A program made the translations under genes and the position numbers. Shown here in pieces: positions 35,996 through 44,167 of a stretch of DNA of 64,000 bases. Source of the DNA: Ignavibacteriales bacterium (GTDB taxonomy: Bacteria; Bacteroidota; Ignavibacteria; Ignavibacteriales; Ignavibacteriaceae); contig JADJIH010000001.1 in assembly GCA_016707115.1 (NCBI GenBank), positions 372,001 through 436,000 of the forward strand, given 5' to 3'. Under the pieces are notes generated by a model. The model worked only from the letters and a program-made list of their open reading frames with translations. It was not told the DNA's origin and searched no databases. Position 1 is the stretch's first letter; every line of letters starts with the position of its first letter.

Positions 35996-36472
35996 TTAGG
36001 CAACATTTTGATTAGTTAGATAATTTTCTAAACCCATTTGTTCAATTTGTGAACGCTGCACTTCTGCCCAATCAATATGTCCCTCTTCCATTGTAAGTAT
36101 CTTAGTCAGTAGTTCAACACTACCTTCATCAGATACCTCGTGAGCAAGTTTAATTGCAGCATTATAAGCTTGAAGTCCTGCAACTTCTGAATCTTGATCA
36201 TTTGTTACCATTTCAAGAACTGTTTTGCCAATCTTAATTGAATTAAGTTTGGATACAGTTGGTGAACCGTCTAAAAAAATTATTCGTTCTATAAGCCATT
36301 CAGCATGATGCATTTCATCCATTGCTTGTTTTCTGATCGCTAAATGGAGTTTGCTGTATCCCCAGTTCTCACACATTTCAGAATGTACCATATATTGATT
36401 AATGGCTGTAAGCTCATCAGCTAAACGCTGGTTTAGAACTTCAAGTAATTTTTCATTGCCTCTCATTTGCAT
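35996..36472 (-). CDS. bfr: Bacterioferritin
   Basis: The 158-residue protein has the bacterioferritin helices LLEVLNQRLADELTAINQYM, YSKLHLAIRKQAMDEMHHAE and the C-terminal EEGHIDWAEVQRSQIEQMGL. The Glu, His and Glu-His ferroxidase ligands are in place. The usual haem-ligand Met position lies in the MDEMHHAEW stretch. It stores iron in a 24-subunit shell and lowers Fenton damage. It leads a seven-gene set in the order bfr, reductase, hydrolase, HPF-like, hydrolase, PRC-barrel, OYE, behind dyad promoter copy L. Confidence 0.92.
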   Translation of the reverse strand: MQMRGNEKLLEVLNQRLADELTAINQYMVHSEMCENWGYSKLHLAIRKQAMDEMHHAEWLIERIIFLDGSPTVSKLNSIKIGKTVLEMVTNDQDSEVAGLQAYNAAIKLAHEVSDEGSVELLTKILTMEEGHIDWAEVQRSQIEQMGLENYLTNQNVA

Positions 36473-36569
36473 CTCTCTTAAAATTATTATTATAAATTAT
36501 TTTTGATTATCAGCTATGTTAGCCCAAAATGTTCAGCATAATGTTATAAAGGATAACTTATGCTTTATG

Positions 36570-36633
36570 AAAGTATAATTAGTATGGTCTTACTTCAATC
36601 GAGCGAAAGGATGAAAAAAGAACTACATCTTTA
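36570..36633 (-). promoter_or_regulatory. Dyad-type stress promoter, copy L (bacterioferritin operon)
   Basis: Plus-strand GGATG (36609-36613), centre AAAAAAGAACTA, CATCTTT. The minus strand has a 10-bp gap, -35 TTGAAG, 17 bp and -10 TACTTT. It is one of the closest copies to the consensus and should drive seven genes (36472 to 31057). Confidence 0.87.
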
Positions 36634-36732
36634 TGTGGATATGATTGATTGAGTTTATATAGGTGAGAATTTTCTGTTACAAATACAATATTGAGTTCTG
36701 ATTAAAAAAATATCAAAGCTATAATTAATTGG

Positions 36733-37407
36733 TTATTGTGATCTGATTTCAGCTAATTCAAATTCGAGCGATCCATATCCTAAAACATCTCTAAGTAAAC
36801 CCATCACTCCACCACCGTCGATTATTACTTTTGCTTTTATTAATCCCAATCCTTCAGTGAACCATTCAGTAACAATATTTTTAGCTTCGTCACCCGATTC
36901 AATAATAGTTTCGATTTTAATTGCCTCAAGTTTTCCAGCTTTAGTCATAATAAATTCCTTACTGAAAGCTTTACCACTAACTTTAACTTTATTCGTTTCA
37001 CCATCTGAATATTCTTCACCTTCCCATTTCCATTCTGTACCGGGCAACAAGGGAAGTGGAAATCTTAGCAATGGTTTGTTATATGTAACAGTTGCTTCTT
37101 TTTTTATAAATAAAAATATTTTCAAATACTGATAAGTTACTTTTGAATATACGCCATCTTCTTTTATCATCAGAGTCTGCTTATACTTAAAATCATCTCC
37201 TTCACTCAAACTAATTGTAAATTCACCATCCTGAAAATACTTAGTACTGCTTTCACCAAAAGACGATTCATAAACTAATGTTTTACCATTGTTAACTGGC
37301 AAGTATGAATTTGATAATGAGGTTGAATTCTTTTTTTCTGATGAATCTAAATTTGAAGTTGAAATGAAAAGAAGCAGAGAAATGATAAAAATAGATTTCT
37401 TTTTCAT
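36733..37407 (-). CDS. Hypothetical exported protein, about 224 residues
   Basis: From ATG 37407 the protein begins KKKSIFIISLLLFISTSN, a signal sequence with no clear lipobox. A domain follows with PVNNGKTLVYESSFGESSTK, FPLPLLPGTEWKWEGEEYSD and WFTEGLGLIKAKVIIDGGGV. The 'FPLPLLPGTEWxWxG...WFxxGxGLIK' pattern occurs in periplasmic proteins of unknown function in Bacteroidota. A GTG at 37422 is an alternative start. It has an unusually long leader (about 260 bases) if made from dyad copy M. Confidence 0.65.
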   Translation of the reverse strand: MKKKSIFIISLLLFISTSNLDSSEKKNSTSLSNSYLPVNNGKTLVYESSFGESSTKYFQDGEFTISLSEGDDFKYKQTLMIKEDGVYSKVTYQYLKIFLFIKKEATVTYNKPLLRFPLPLLPGTEWKWEGEEYSDGETNKVKVSGKAFSKEFIMTKAGKLEAIKIETIIESGDEAKNIVTEWFTEGLGLIKAKVIIDGGGVMGLLRDVLGYGSLEFELAEIRSQ

Positions 37408-37539
37408 ATATGATGCTCTCACTTAACTTGATATCAATTATGCTTAAGTATATTCTTTTCTAATAGTAAAACGCAGAGGGATGTCTAATCTATATGTTTG
37501 AATATTTCCTGTGTAATAGTTTCATCCTGTAATAAATTC

Positions 37540-37572
37540 CCAGCTGCAAACTCGTTACTAATTTGCAGCTGG
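37540..37572 (-). ncRNA. Strong stem-loop in the leader behind dyad copy M; possible small RNA
   Basis: CCAGCTGCAAA (minus strand 37572-37562) and its perfect complement (37550-37540) form an 11-bp stem with an 11-base loop. It lies about 95 bases after the predicted start site of dyad copy M (37674-37737) and about 130 bases before the next gene. No ORF of useful length lies between promoter and stem. It could be the 3' end of a small RNA, an attenuator or an mRNA stabiliser. It lacks a long U-run, so termination is not assured. Apart from this and copy M, I see nothing in 37408-37862. Confidence 0.4.
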
Positions 37573-37673
37573 AGTGGGGGATCTATGCACAATGAACTTC
37601 TAATCAAGCATATACTAAGGTCTTAATTATTAAATTTATATAATTACTTAATTGTTCTGCTCATCGTTGATCA

Positions 37674-37737
37674 ATTATAATAAGATATTTATGTGTGATC
37701 AATCGATCTAAAGGATGAAAAAGGAACTACATCTGTT
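37674..37737 (-). promoter_or_regulatory. Dyad-type stress promoter, copy M (long leader, 37407 gene)
   Basis: Plus-strand GGATG (37713-37717), centre AAAAAGGAACTA, CATCTG. The minus strand has -35 TTGATC and a perfect -10 TATAAT at the standard spacings. The nearest ORF starts about 260 bases downstream. Confidence 0.83.
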
Positions 37738-37862
37738 GGGTGAGAAAATAAATAATCAGGAGTATACTTTAGTGTAGAAAAAGTGCTTTCAATGAAATAT
37801 GGCTGTTTATTATATTAAAATTCTGATAAATGAAATCTCAAATAGTTTAAAGATTAGCTCCA

Positions 37863-39251
37863 TTAAAATCCAACAACATCAGCAACCCCGCTTCGAAGAG
37901 AAAGCCAGAGATATTGAAAAAAATATTCTCCTGGATTTCTTGTATAATTTATTTCACCAATCTTCATAGAACCATTTTCATCCGGTATGTTGGTTGTGCG
38001 GATAATAAACATATCACCAATAAAATTCGAGATATGATTAAAAAGTCCTAAGTCAAATCCGAAATCTTTATTGGAAATTGCGAGTGACAAATCTGTATAA
38101 GCAACACGCAAGTTACCGCTTGCCTTACCGGAATTAACATTGATACTATAATATGCAGATTGGATGATTCCAGATTGTATATGTCTATTTTCAACCGGTT
38201 CAAGGAATACATTTAACTTAGACACATCCATTTTGCCAACTGTACCCGAATATCGCAAAGAGAATTTCTTCGATGTAAGCGGAATCGCCATAAATACTTT
38301 CATTGGGGCAGTATTCATAAAAAGTCCATTAGCAAGGATAATAGTTGTTTCGGGTTTTGCTGTTTGATTTGAAATTCCGCTTACCAGAATGTTAAATTTA
38401 TTGAATGTAATTACACCTGGTATTGCATTAATTTCAAATCTCTCAGAATATTTCAATCGTCCGTTTGTAATTTCTAAACTATCAATATTAATTATTTTTT
38501 TTATTGAAGAAAGTATTTCATTTGGCATAAGCGGATTAGGTTCGTTCTCATCTTTTGGTTTATCCTTGTTCAATAGGACGTCAGCAAATACTTCATGAAT
38601 AATAATTTTTCTGGCCGAGTAGGTATCTTCTTTAAGGAAAGATAGAAAATCAAAACCAAGTATTTTTATTTGAGATATATCGAGAAGGGACCTGGTTTTT
38701 CTGAATTGACTGTTCGCAAAGAACTGCACATCATTAATTGAAGGATGGTATTTAATTGAATCAGAAATTATTACAGAATCCATTACTGATATATGCAGTT
38801 TACCTAATCGAAGTTCTTCTTGGGACTTAAGAAAATTGAAGACAATATTTTGTCCGTCTATTACTGAACTGGAAAGAATAGTCGGATTAAAATCACTTTG
38901 AAAAAGAATTTTTATCCAATTTATTCCACTGACTGAGAATGAATCAAGGCTGCAAGTAAAGTTAGGGTCCTTAGTATTTAGCATTATAGAATCACACTCT
39001 AAACGATTACTCCAAATACTATAATGCATTTCACGAATTTGTAATGAATATTCAGGATAAGCATTTGTAAAGGCATTTATAATTTTGCTTTTTAGGATTG
39101 AATTAATAAAAGAATCTCGAAAGAGCACTAAGATCAATATGCTAACAAGGAAAATTGTACCCACAATAATGCTTATGGTTTTTACAAATTTCCGAGGGGA
39201 TATTTTTCTCCAATTAAATTTATCATTTTCAATATGCAGAGTACTCTTCAT
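37863..39251 (-). CDS. AsmA/DUF748-like membrane-anchored protein
   Basis: A 462-residue protein with one N-terminal membrane span (TISIIVGTIFLVSILILVLF) and a long beta-rich periplasmic part. Features are NSILKSKIINAFTNAYPEYS near the anchor, DSLEITNGRLKYSERFEINA and FSLRYSGTVGKMDVSKLNVF. This layout (anchor, then repeated strands with 'L-V-ING-x-L-Y' motifs) is that of the AsmA/DUF748 group, large proteins implicated in lipid movement or outer-membrane upkeep. Its ATG overlaps the stop of the AI-2E-type gene by 4 bases. Confidence 0.65.
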   Translation of the reverse strand: MKSTLHIENDKFNWRKISPRKFVKTISIIVGTIFLVSILILVLFRDSFINSILKSKIINAFTNAYPEYSLQIREMHYSIWSNRLECDSIMLNTKDPNFTCSLDSFSVSGINWIKILFQSDFNPTILSSSVIDGQNIVFNFLKSQEELRLGKLHISVMDSVIISDSIKYHPSINDVQFFANSQFRKTRSLLDISQIKILGFDFLSFLKEDTYSARKIIIHEVFADVLLNKDKPKDENEPNPLMPNEILSSIKKIINIDSLEITNGRLKYSERFEINAIPGVITFNKFNILVSGISNQTAKPETTIILANGLFMNTAPMKVFMAIPLTSKKFSLRYSGTVGKMDVSKLNVFLEPVENRHIQSGIIQSAYYSINVNSGKASGNLRVAYTDLSLAISNKDFGFDLGLFNHISNFIGDMFIIRTTNIPDENGSMKIGEINYTRNPGEYFFQYLWLSLRSGVADVVGF

Positions 39252-40324
39252 CGTTTTTTCTTTTTTGAAAATGAAAGTATAGGTTGATCAAACTTTTCTG
39301 ATCCGAGTAAGATTGCAATCCATTTTGTGCTTTCACTACTTTCAAATGCAAACTTTAGTGTCATCGTCAGCGGTATGGACAAAATTGCTCCAACCAATCC
39401 AAGTAAGCCTCCCCAAAAAATCAAAGAAAGAAAAACAACTAGTGTAGAAAGTCCAAGTTTTCTGCCCATTAGGCGTGGTTCTATAACATTGCCTTCTATA
39501 AAGTTAACTACTAAATATCCTGCTGCAACAAGTACGGCACTTCCAAAGCCCAACTGAACAATTGCCAAAATAACTGCAGGAATGGCTGCTATTATTGATC
39601 CGATATTTGGAATGTAGTTAAGCAGAAAAGCGAGAAAACCCCACAGCAATGGATAATCAACACCTAGAATGTACAACCAAACAGTTATCAGAATGCCTGA
39701 ACCTAGACTCATGAAAGTTTTAATAACCATGTAACGTTTCATCTCGTTAGCAAACTTTATAAACTGTGGGAATTTTTGCAGCGGGTCCCCAAGTACGGTT
39801 CGCAGTTTTATTGGAAAACTCGAGACTTCAAGCAAAATAAAAGTTACTGTTAGCAGAATTAAAACAAGATCAGATAATACAGAACTAAAACCAGTTAACA
39901 ATTCTGCCGTTAGTCTCATTATTGATTCTGGATTAATATATTCCAGGAAGAATACTTCTTTAACTACAATGCCTTTACTTTTTAACAGAACAACAAAATC
40001 TAAAACCTGTTCACGTATTCGTGATTGTAATATAGGCAGTTCATCTGAAAAGCTGCCAAATGAAATACCGATCTGTAGACCAATTAAAATTACAACAACG
40101 AGCATGCAAGACATAACAATCAAAACTGCAAATCCTGATGGAATATGTTTTTCTTTCAACCAGATTACAGGCGGGGTTCCAAGCAATGCCAGAAAAAAAG
40201 AAACAAGGAAAAGGACTACGATAGACTGCGCAAGATTAATTCCCACAATAATTATTACAATAGCTGCAACGCTAATTAAAACGCGTACAGCTCTAGATGA
40301 ATTATTTTCTTCGGAATTAAACAT
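39248..40324 (-). CDS. AI-2E family (PerM-type) transporter
   Basis: A 358-residue protein with about eight membrane segments. LLWGFLAFLLNYIPNIGSII and VEGNVIEP-type VNFIEGNVIEPRLMGRKLGL are the diagnostic motifs of the AI-2E/PerM family. Members export varied small molecules, and some couple Na+ and H+ movement; the substrate here is unknown. It is between the CDP-alcohol transferase and the AsmA-like gene with gaps of 5 and -4 bases. Confidence 0.9.
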   Translation of the reverse strand: MFNSEENNSSRAVRVLISVAAIVIIIVGINLAQSIVVLFLVSFFLALLGTPPVIWLKEKHIPSGFAVLIVMSCMLVVVILIGLQIGISFGSFSDELPILQSRIREQVLDFVVLLKSKGIVVKEVFFLEYINPESIMRLTAELLTGFSSVLSDLVLILLTVTFILLEVSSFPIKLRTVLGDPLQKFPQFIKFANEMKRYMVIKTFMSLGSGILITVWLYILGVDYPLLWGFLAFLLNYIPNIGSIIAAIPAVILAIVQLGFGSAVLVAAGYLVVNFIEGNVIEPRLMGRKLGLSTLVVFLSLIFWGGLLGLVGAILSIPLTMTLKFAFESSESTKWIAILLGSEKFDQPILSFSKKKKR

Positions 40325-40329
40325 TTTGG

Positions 40330-40860
40330 CTATAATTTTTTTAATCTCAAATCAGAAACCATTGCTATTGCCGAAATAAAATAGAATATCACAAACCAGT
40401 TGAGAAATTCTTGTGCAAATAAATATCCGAGCAAGGCAATTGTTGAAACTGCTGACGCTGCTAATACTGTTGGAATACCTGTGAATCCTTTTTGCTTATA
40501 TGCTGTAAAGTATGCTAACCGTATCGATGCTGCACCAAGATTTAAAAATCCGGCGATGAGCATTGCAATTCCATCTATACCTAAAAACCAACCAAACACA
40601 ACTGATGAAGCAACAGCCATAAAATCTGTAAAACTATCTAAGTAAATTCCAAGAACACCGCCGCCAATTGCCCTTGCTAATTTTCCATCAAAGTAATCTA
40701 ATAGGAATTGCATAAGTATCAGAATGTAAGCAACGACTATTAGTCCTGTGAATGAATAGTAAACTGAAGTTGATACACACAAAAGACCAAGAAGAGTAAG
40801 CATATCAGGAAATCGAAGAGTACGGAGTTGATTAAATAACATTGAGTTTTTCCTTACCAT
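40330..40860 (-). CDS. CDP-alcohol phosphatidyltransferase
   Basis: A 176-residue membrane enzyme with six hydrophobic segments and the family signature DYFDGKLARAIGGGVLGIYL followed by DSFTD. It supplies the DGxxAR...G...D...D catalytic residues, with seven residues between Arg and Gly. These enzymes exchange CMP on CDP-diacylglycerol for an alcohol to make phospholipids. Which alcohol is used cannot be told. Co-encoded with AI-2E and AsmA-like proteins, it suggests an envelope-lipid role. Confidence 0.88.
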   Translation of the reverse strand: MVRKNSMLFNQLRTLRFPDMLTLLGLLCVSTSVYYSFTGLIVVAYILILMQFLLDYFDGKLARAIGGGVLGIYLDSFTDFMAVASSVVFGWFLGIDGIAMLIAGFLNLGAASIRLAYFTAYKQKGFTGIPTVLAASAVSTIALLGYLFAQEFLNWFVIFYFISAIAMVSDLRLKKL

Positions 40861-40935
40861 TCATTACGAATGCAATCCTGGTCTTGTATTACTAGCACTG
40901 CATAGAGTTAAAAATACTTTTACTCTAAACAAAAA

Positions 40936-41085
40936 TTATAGTGCCCTTCTTCCATTAATAATGTTTACTAAAATCATTATAACTGCAATTACAAGAAGAA
41001 CATGAATAACGCCACCCATTGTGTAGGATGTTAACAGCCCTAGTAGCCATAAAACTATTAGAACAACTGCGATAGTGTATAACAT
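40936..41085 (-). CDS. lmo0937-type (DUF5670) small membrane protein
   Basis: The 49-codon frame from ATG 41085 reads MLYTIAVVLIVLWLLGLLTS, YTMGGVIHVLLVIAVIMILV and NIINGRRAL. This is the lmo0937 pattern: two spans joined by YTxGGxIHxLLVIAI, with a basic end. An AAAGGATACTTACT stretch supplies a ribosome site. The dyad promoter copy N gives a leader of about 40 bases. The function of the family is unknown. Confidence 0.88.
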   Translation of the reverse strand: MLYTIAVVLIVLWLLGLLTSYTMGGVIHVLLVIAVIMILVNIINGRRAL

Positions 41086-41131
41086 AGTAAGTATCCTTTC
41101 AATTAATATTTCTACGTTTAGATTCTACATT

Positions 41132-41195
41132 AAAGTAATAAGACAAGTTCGTTTGTTCAATCGAGCGAAAGGATGAAAAAAGAACTACTTCTTTT
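41132..41195 (-). promoter_or_regulatory. Dyad-type stress promoter, copy N (lmo0937-type protein)
   Basis: Plus-strand GGATG (41171-41175), centre AAAAAAGAACTA, CTTCTTTT. The minus strand has -35 TTGAAC and -10 TACTTT at the standard spacings. The 26 bases from TTCAATCGAGCG through GGATG are nearly the same as in copy L, 4.5 kb away. Confidence 0.86.
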
Positions 41196-41226
41196 AGATT
41201 AACAGTTACTTAAATCTAAATTAGTC

Positions 41227-41445
41227 CTAACTAGATTTTTTACCTACGAAAAAAACTACTCCACCAAGAACCATTATTCCCACTCCAATAAAAGGAGACC
41301 AGCTTGCAGTATTATCTTTATCTGCAGTTATTTCAACGTTACCTATATCAACAATCTTTTCTCTTGTTACATAAGTAAATCCTGTATATAAAGTCATTAA
41401 CAAACCTATCACAACTATTGCGAGACCAATTGATTTTGCATTCAT
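41227..41445 (-). CDS. Small two-span membrane protein (DUF3185-like)
   Basis: A 72-residue protein: MNAKSIGLAIVVIGLLMTLY, a polar loop (TYVTREKIVDIGNVEITADK) and WSPFIGVGIMVLGGVVFFVG. The order and loop motif 'KIVDIG-x-VEI' recall DUF3185/TPR-less small membrane proteins of stress clusters. It is the last gene after mlaD, 111 bases downstream, on the same strand. Confidence 0.7.
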   Translation of the reverse strand: MNAKSIGLAIVVIGLLMTLYTGFTYVTREKIVDIGNVEITADKDNTASWSPFIGVGIMVLGGVVFFVGKKSS

Positions 41446-41556
41446 TATTTTGAGCTTTCTTTAAGTTATTAAATAAATTTTGTGTATATAATGTTGAGTC
41501 TGATTACAGTTAAATATTTGTTTCTTAAGAATCAAGAAACAAATTCTGTTGTAAAA

Positions 41557-42420
41557 TTAAAAGCTTAGAAGCCAGCTTTCCTGTGCCATTTTCATAAATA
41601 TTTCAAACTCGGCTAAACCCTTTTTCAAGTTAATTAATGTAGAATCGAGATTTTGTCCCATCGATTGATCCATTAATAGTTTTCCCACTACTCCTTCTCC
41701 TGATTGGATCTTACTGGCAATCTTTGATAAATCTTGAATGACAGCAGATGTACTGTCTATGTTTGAATTTATAGATAAAAGAATATTGTCAATTTGTTGT
41801 GATTTATCCATAAAGACTACAAACTTTTCTGAGCCGTCTTTCAGATTAACTATTGTAGATTGAATATTTTCTCTCCAGGTTTGATCCATCATTAGCCTGC
41901 CAATGGTTCCTTTTCCTGATTCTATGTTGGTTGAAATCTTTGCTAAATCACCTGTAATAATTGCTGTATTATCAATCGTTGTTTTTAATGATATCATTAT
42001 ATCATCTACATCGATTGGCTGAGCTGTCTGAATTACATCATTATTCTCTATACTTTTTTTCCCGCCGGTTCCGGGATTTATAACCAATACTTTATTCCCT
42101 ATAAGTCCTTCTGAACCTATAGTTGCAATAGCGTCCTTCTTAATAAACTTTCTGCTGCTTTCATCTATAACAATATCAACTCTTACAGTTGTATCACTTA
42201 CTAAACTTATGCTCTCTATCGTTCCGATATTTATCCCGGATAAGCGTACATTATTACCTGGCTGAAGTCCTGCAACATCTTCGAACACTCCTGAAAGACG
42301 GAATGTACTTTGGAATAAGAGCTGCTTTTCCCCGATATAATAAATTGCTAAAATCAGTACCACTAACCCAAGGGAAACAAATATCCCGAGTTTGATTTTA
42401 TTACTTGAATTCTTTTTCAT
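41557..42420 (-). CDS. mlaD: MlaD-type MCE-domain protein
   Basis: A 287-residue protein with one N-terminal span (LGIFVSLGLVVLILAIYYIG). A single MCE domain follows (LSGVFEDVAGLQPGNNVRLS, GINIGTIESISL), then a helical tail with two similar blocks (GKGTIGRLMMDQTWRENIQS and GEGVVGKLLMDQSMGQNLDS). MCE proteins are the periplasmic, lipid-binding part of the Mla phospholipid ABC transporter. The order mlaE, mlaF, mlaD in one set supports the name. Confidence 0.9.
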   Translation of the reverse strand: MKKNSSNKIKLGIFVSLGLVVLILAIYYIGEKQLLFQSTFRLSGVFEDVAGLQPGNNVRLSGINIGTIESISLVSDTTVRVDIVIDESSRKFIKKDAIATIGSEGLIGNKVLVINPGTGGKKSIENNDVIQTAQPIDVDDIMISLKTTIDNTAIITGDLAKISTNIESGKGTIGRLMMDQTWRENIQSTIVNLKDGSEKFVVFMDKSQQIDNILLSINSNIDSTSAVIQDLSKIASKIQSGEGVVGKLLMDQSMGQNLDSTLINLKKGLAEFEIFMKMAQESWLLSF

Positions 42421-42451
42421 TTTAAATACTCCTGCTTAATTGCATTCTTTT

Positions 42452-43237
42452 TCATTCAAAAAATGATCTTATCCATGGATCTGCAGATTTTTCCAGTTCG
42501 TCAAATGTTCCTTCTGCACCACATATTCCGCTTTTGATTACAATAATTCTGTCTGCCGTTAGTTTTGTACATTCAATATCGTGAGTAATTATTATGGAAG
42601 TGGTATGGTATTTTCTTTGCACTTCAAGAATAAGATTACTTATTTCTTTTGATGTTATAGGATCCAGTCCGGTTGTAGGTTCATCATAAAGCATAATCTC
42701 TGGTTTTAAAATTAATGTTCGCGCTAAACCTAAACGCTTACGCATGCCTCCAGAAAGCTCTGAAGGTGTTTTATCAATCGCCTTATCAAGTCCAACGTCG
42801 TGCAGTGATTCTTTTATAAGCGAGTCTAATTCCTCTTTTGATAAAGAGTTCGATTGTTTTCTCAATGGAAATTCAAGATTTTCTCTAACCGTCATTGAAT
42901 CATAAAGGGCACCGCTTTGAAAAAGGAAACCAATTTTTTTTTGTATTTCTACAAGTTTCTTATTCTTTAGCTCAGAAATATCTTGTCCGAATATTAAAAG
43001 CTTTCCGTCATCAATATCTATTAGTCCAACAATACATTTAATAAGCACAGATTTACCGGTTCCGGATTGTCCAAGTATAGCAAGATTTTCTCCCTTACTA
43101 ATTGTAAGATTAATATCCCGCAGCACGTGATTATTCCCGAAAGATTTCTTAAGATGCTGCATCTCAATTACAACATCACCCTTCTTTTCGGAATCAGTTT
43201 TACTTTTAGTTTCGATATCGGTTGTATTTTCTTGCAT
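42452..43237 (-). CDS. mlaF: Phospholipid ABC transporter ATPase MlaF
   Basis: The 261-residue ATPase has Walker A LGQSGTGKSVL, Q-loop IGFLFQSGALYDSMTV, ABC signature LSGGMRKRLGLARTL, Walker B EIMLYDEPTTGLDP and switch IIITHD. The 'FQSGALFDSxTVxENV' and 'MRKRxGLAR' variants are specific for the MlaF/Ttg2A group. It powers phospholipid transport between membranes together with MlaE and MlaD. Confidence 0.94.
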   Translation of the reverse strand: MQENTTDIETKSKTDSEKKGDVVIEMQHLKKSFGNNHVLRDINLTISKGENLAILGQSGTGKSVLIKCIVGLIDIDDGKLLIFGQDISELKNKKLVEIQKKIGFLFQSGALYDSMTVRENLEFPLRKQSNSLSKEELDSLIKESLHDVGLDKAIDKTPSELSGGMRKRLGLARTLILKPEIMLYDEPTTGLDPITSKEISNLILEVQRKYHTTSIIITHDIECTKLTADRIIVIKSGICGAEGTFDELEKSADPWIRSFFE

Positions 43238-43255
43238 TTTTTTAACTGCTCAATT

Positions 43256-44098
43256 TTAACCTTGAAGCAAACTTGTAATTTGTACTGCTATCATGTCTAT
43301 TATAAAAACCATCAATGATGATAATACCACTGCGGAATTTGCTGCTTCACCAACACCCTCAGTACCTTTATTTGAATTATAGCCTTTATAACTTCCTATA
43401 AGACCGATAGCATAACCGAAGAAAAAAGTTTTAACGATAGCCGGTATCAGATCATTAAATTCCAGACTTTGAAATATCTGAGAAAAAAACAAATAAGAAC
43501 TGACATTTCCTTTTATATTAACACCGACAAGTGAACCTAATAAACCAAAACCATCCGCAAGTATTACAAGGATGGGAAGCATTAATGTTGCAGACAGAAC
43601 TCTTGTAACAACAAGATATTTGAAAGGATTTGTGTCTGATACCTGCATAGCATCAATTTGTTCAGTAACATTCATAGAGGCTAACTCTGCTCCAATACCT
43701 GATCCTACTTTTCCGGCAAAGATTAGTGCAGTGATTACAGGTCCAATTTCACGTATCAATGAAACTGCTACCATAGCAGGCAGCAATGATTCAGATCCAA
43801 ATTTTGCCAGAGTTGGTCTTGATTGTATAGTCAGTACAAGTCCTATTATGAAACCAGTAATAGCCACTAAAGGAAGAGACTTATAACCTATCAGAAAAGA
43901 TTGCTTCATTACTTCATTAAACTCATACGGTGGTTTAACTACCTCTTTAAAAAAACGAAAAGTAAAGGTGGTAATCGAGGCTACTTCCAAGAAGAATTTT
44001 TTAAACATCGAATCAGTCAAAATTCTTGGAGATTCTTCTATTACGATTTCAGGTGTTTCGTTTTCAGTTTTAGATTGCTGTGAAATATTATTTTCCAT
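43256..44098 (-). CDS. mlaE: Phospholipid ABC transporter permease MlaE
   Basis: A 280-residue permease of the MlaE family, with FLIGYKSLPLVAITGFIIGL, VSLIREIGPVITALIFAGKV and GSGIGAELASMNVTEQIDAM as the diagnostic motifs and about six spans. The N-terminal 40 residues are a polar extension. Its start lies 70 bases after the stop of the atypical regulator at 44168-45160. Transcription may therefore continue from dyad promoter copy O through the regulator into mlaEFD. Confidence 0.93.
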   Translation of the reverse strand: MENNISQQSKTENETPEIVIEESPRILTDSMFKKFFLEVASITTFTFRFFKEVVKPPYEFNEVMKQSFLIGYKSLPLVAITGFIIGLVLTIQSRPTLAKFGSESLLPAMVAVSLIREIGPVITALIFAGKVGSGIGAELASMNVTEQIDAMQVSDTNPFKYLVVTRVLSATLMLPILVILADGFGLLGSLVGVNIKGNVSSYLFFSQIFQSLEFNDLIPAIVKTFFFGYAIGLIGSYKGYNSNKGTEGVGEAANSAVVLSSLMVFIIDMIAVQITSLLQG

Positions 44099-44167
44099 TT
44101 TGTTGAGACTTTTTATGAGATAAACTATTTATCATCAATTCATTGTTTCCTTGCACTAATATTTATT

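Noticed and set aside
37460..37500. GGGATG near 37478 as another dyad copy
   Set aside because: Only the GGATG core fits; the centre is not conserved, no CATCYTTT arm follows and the -35/-10 positions are poor.
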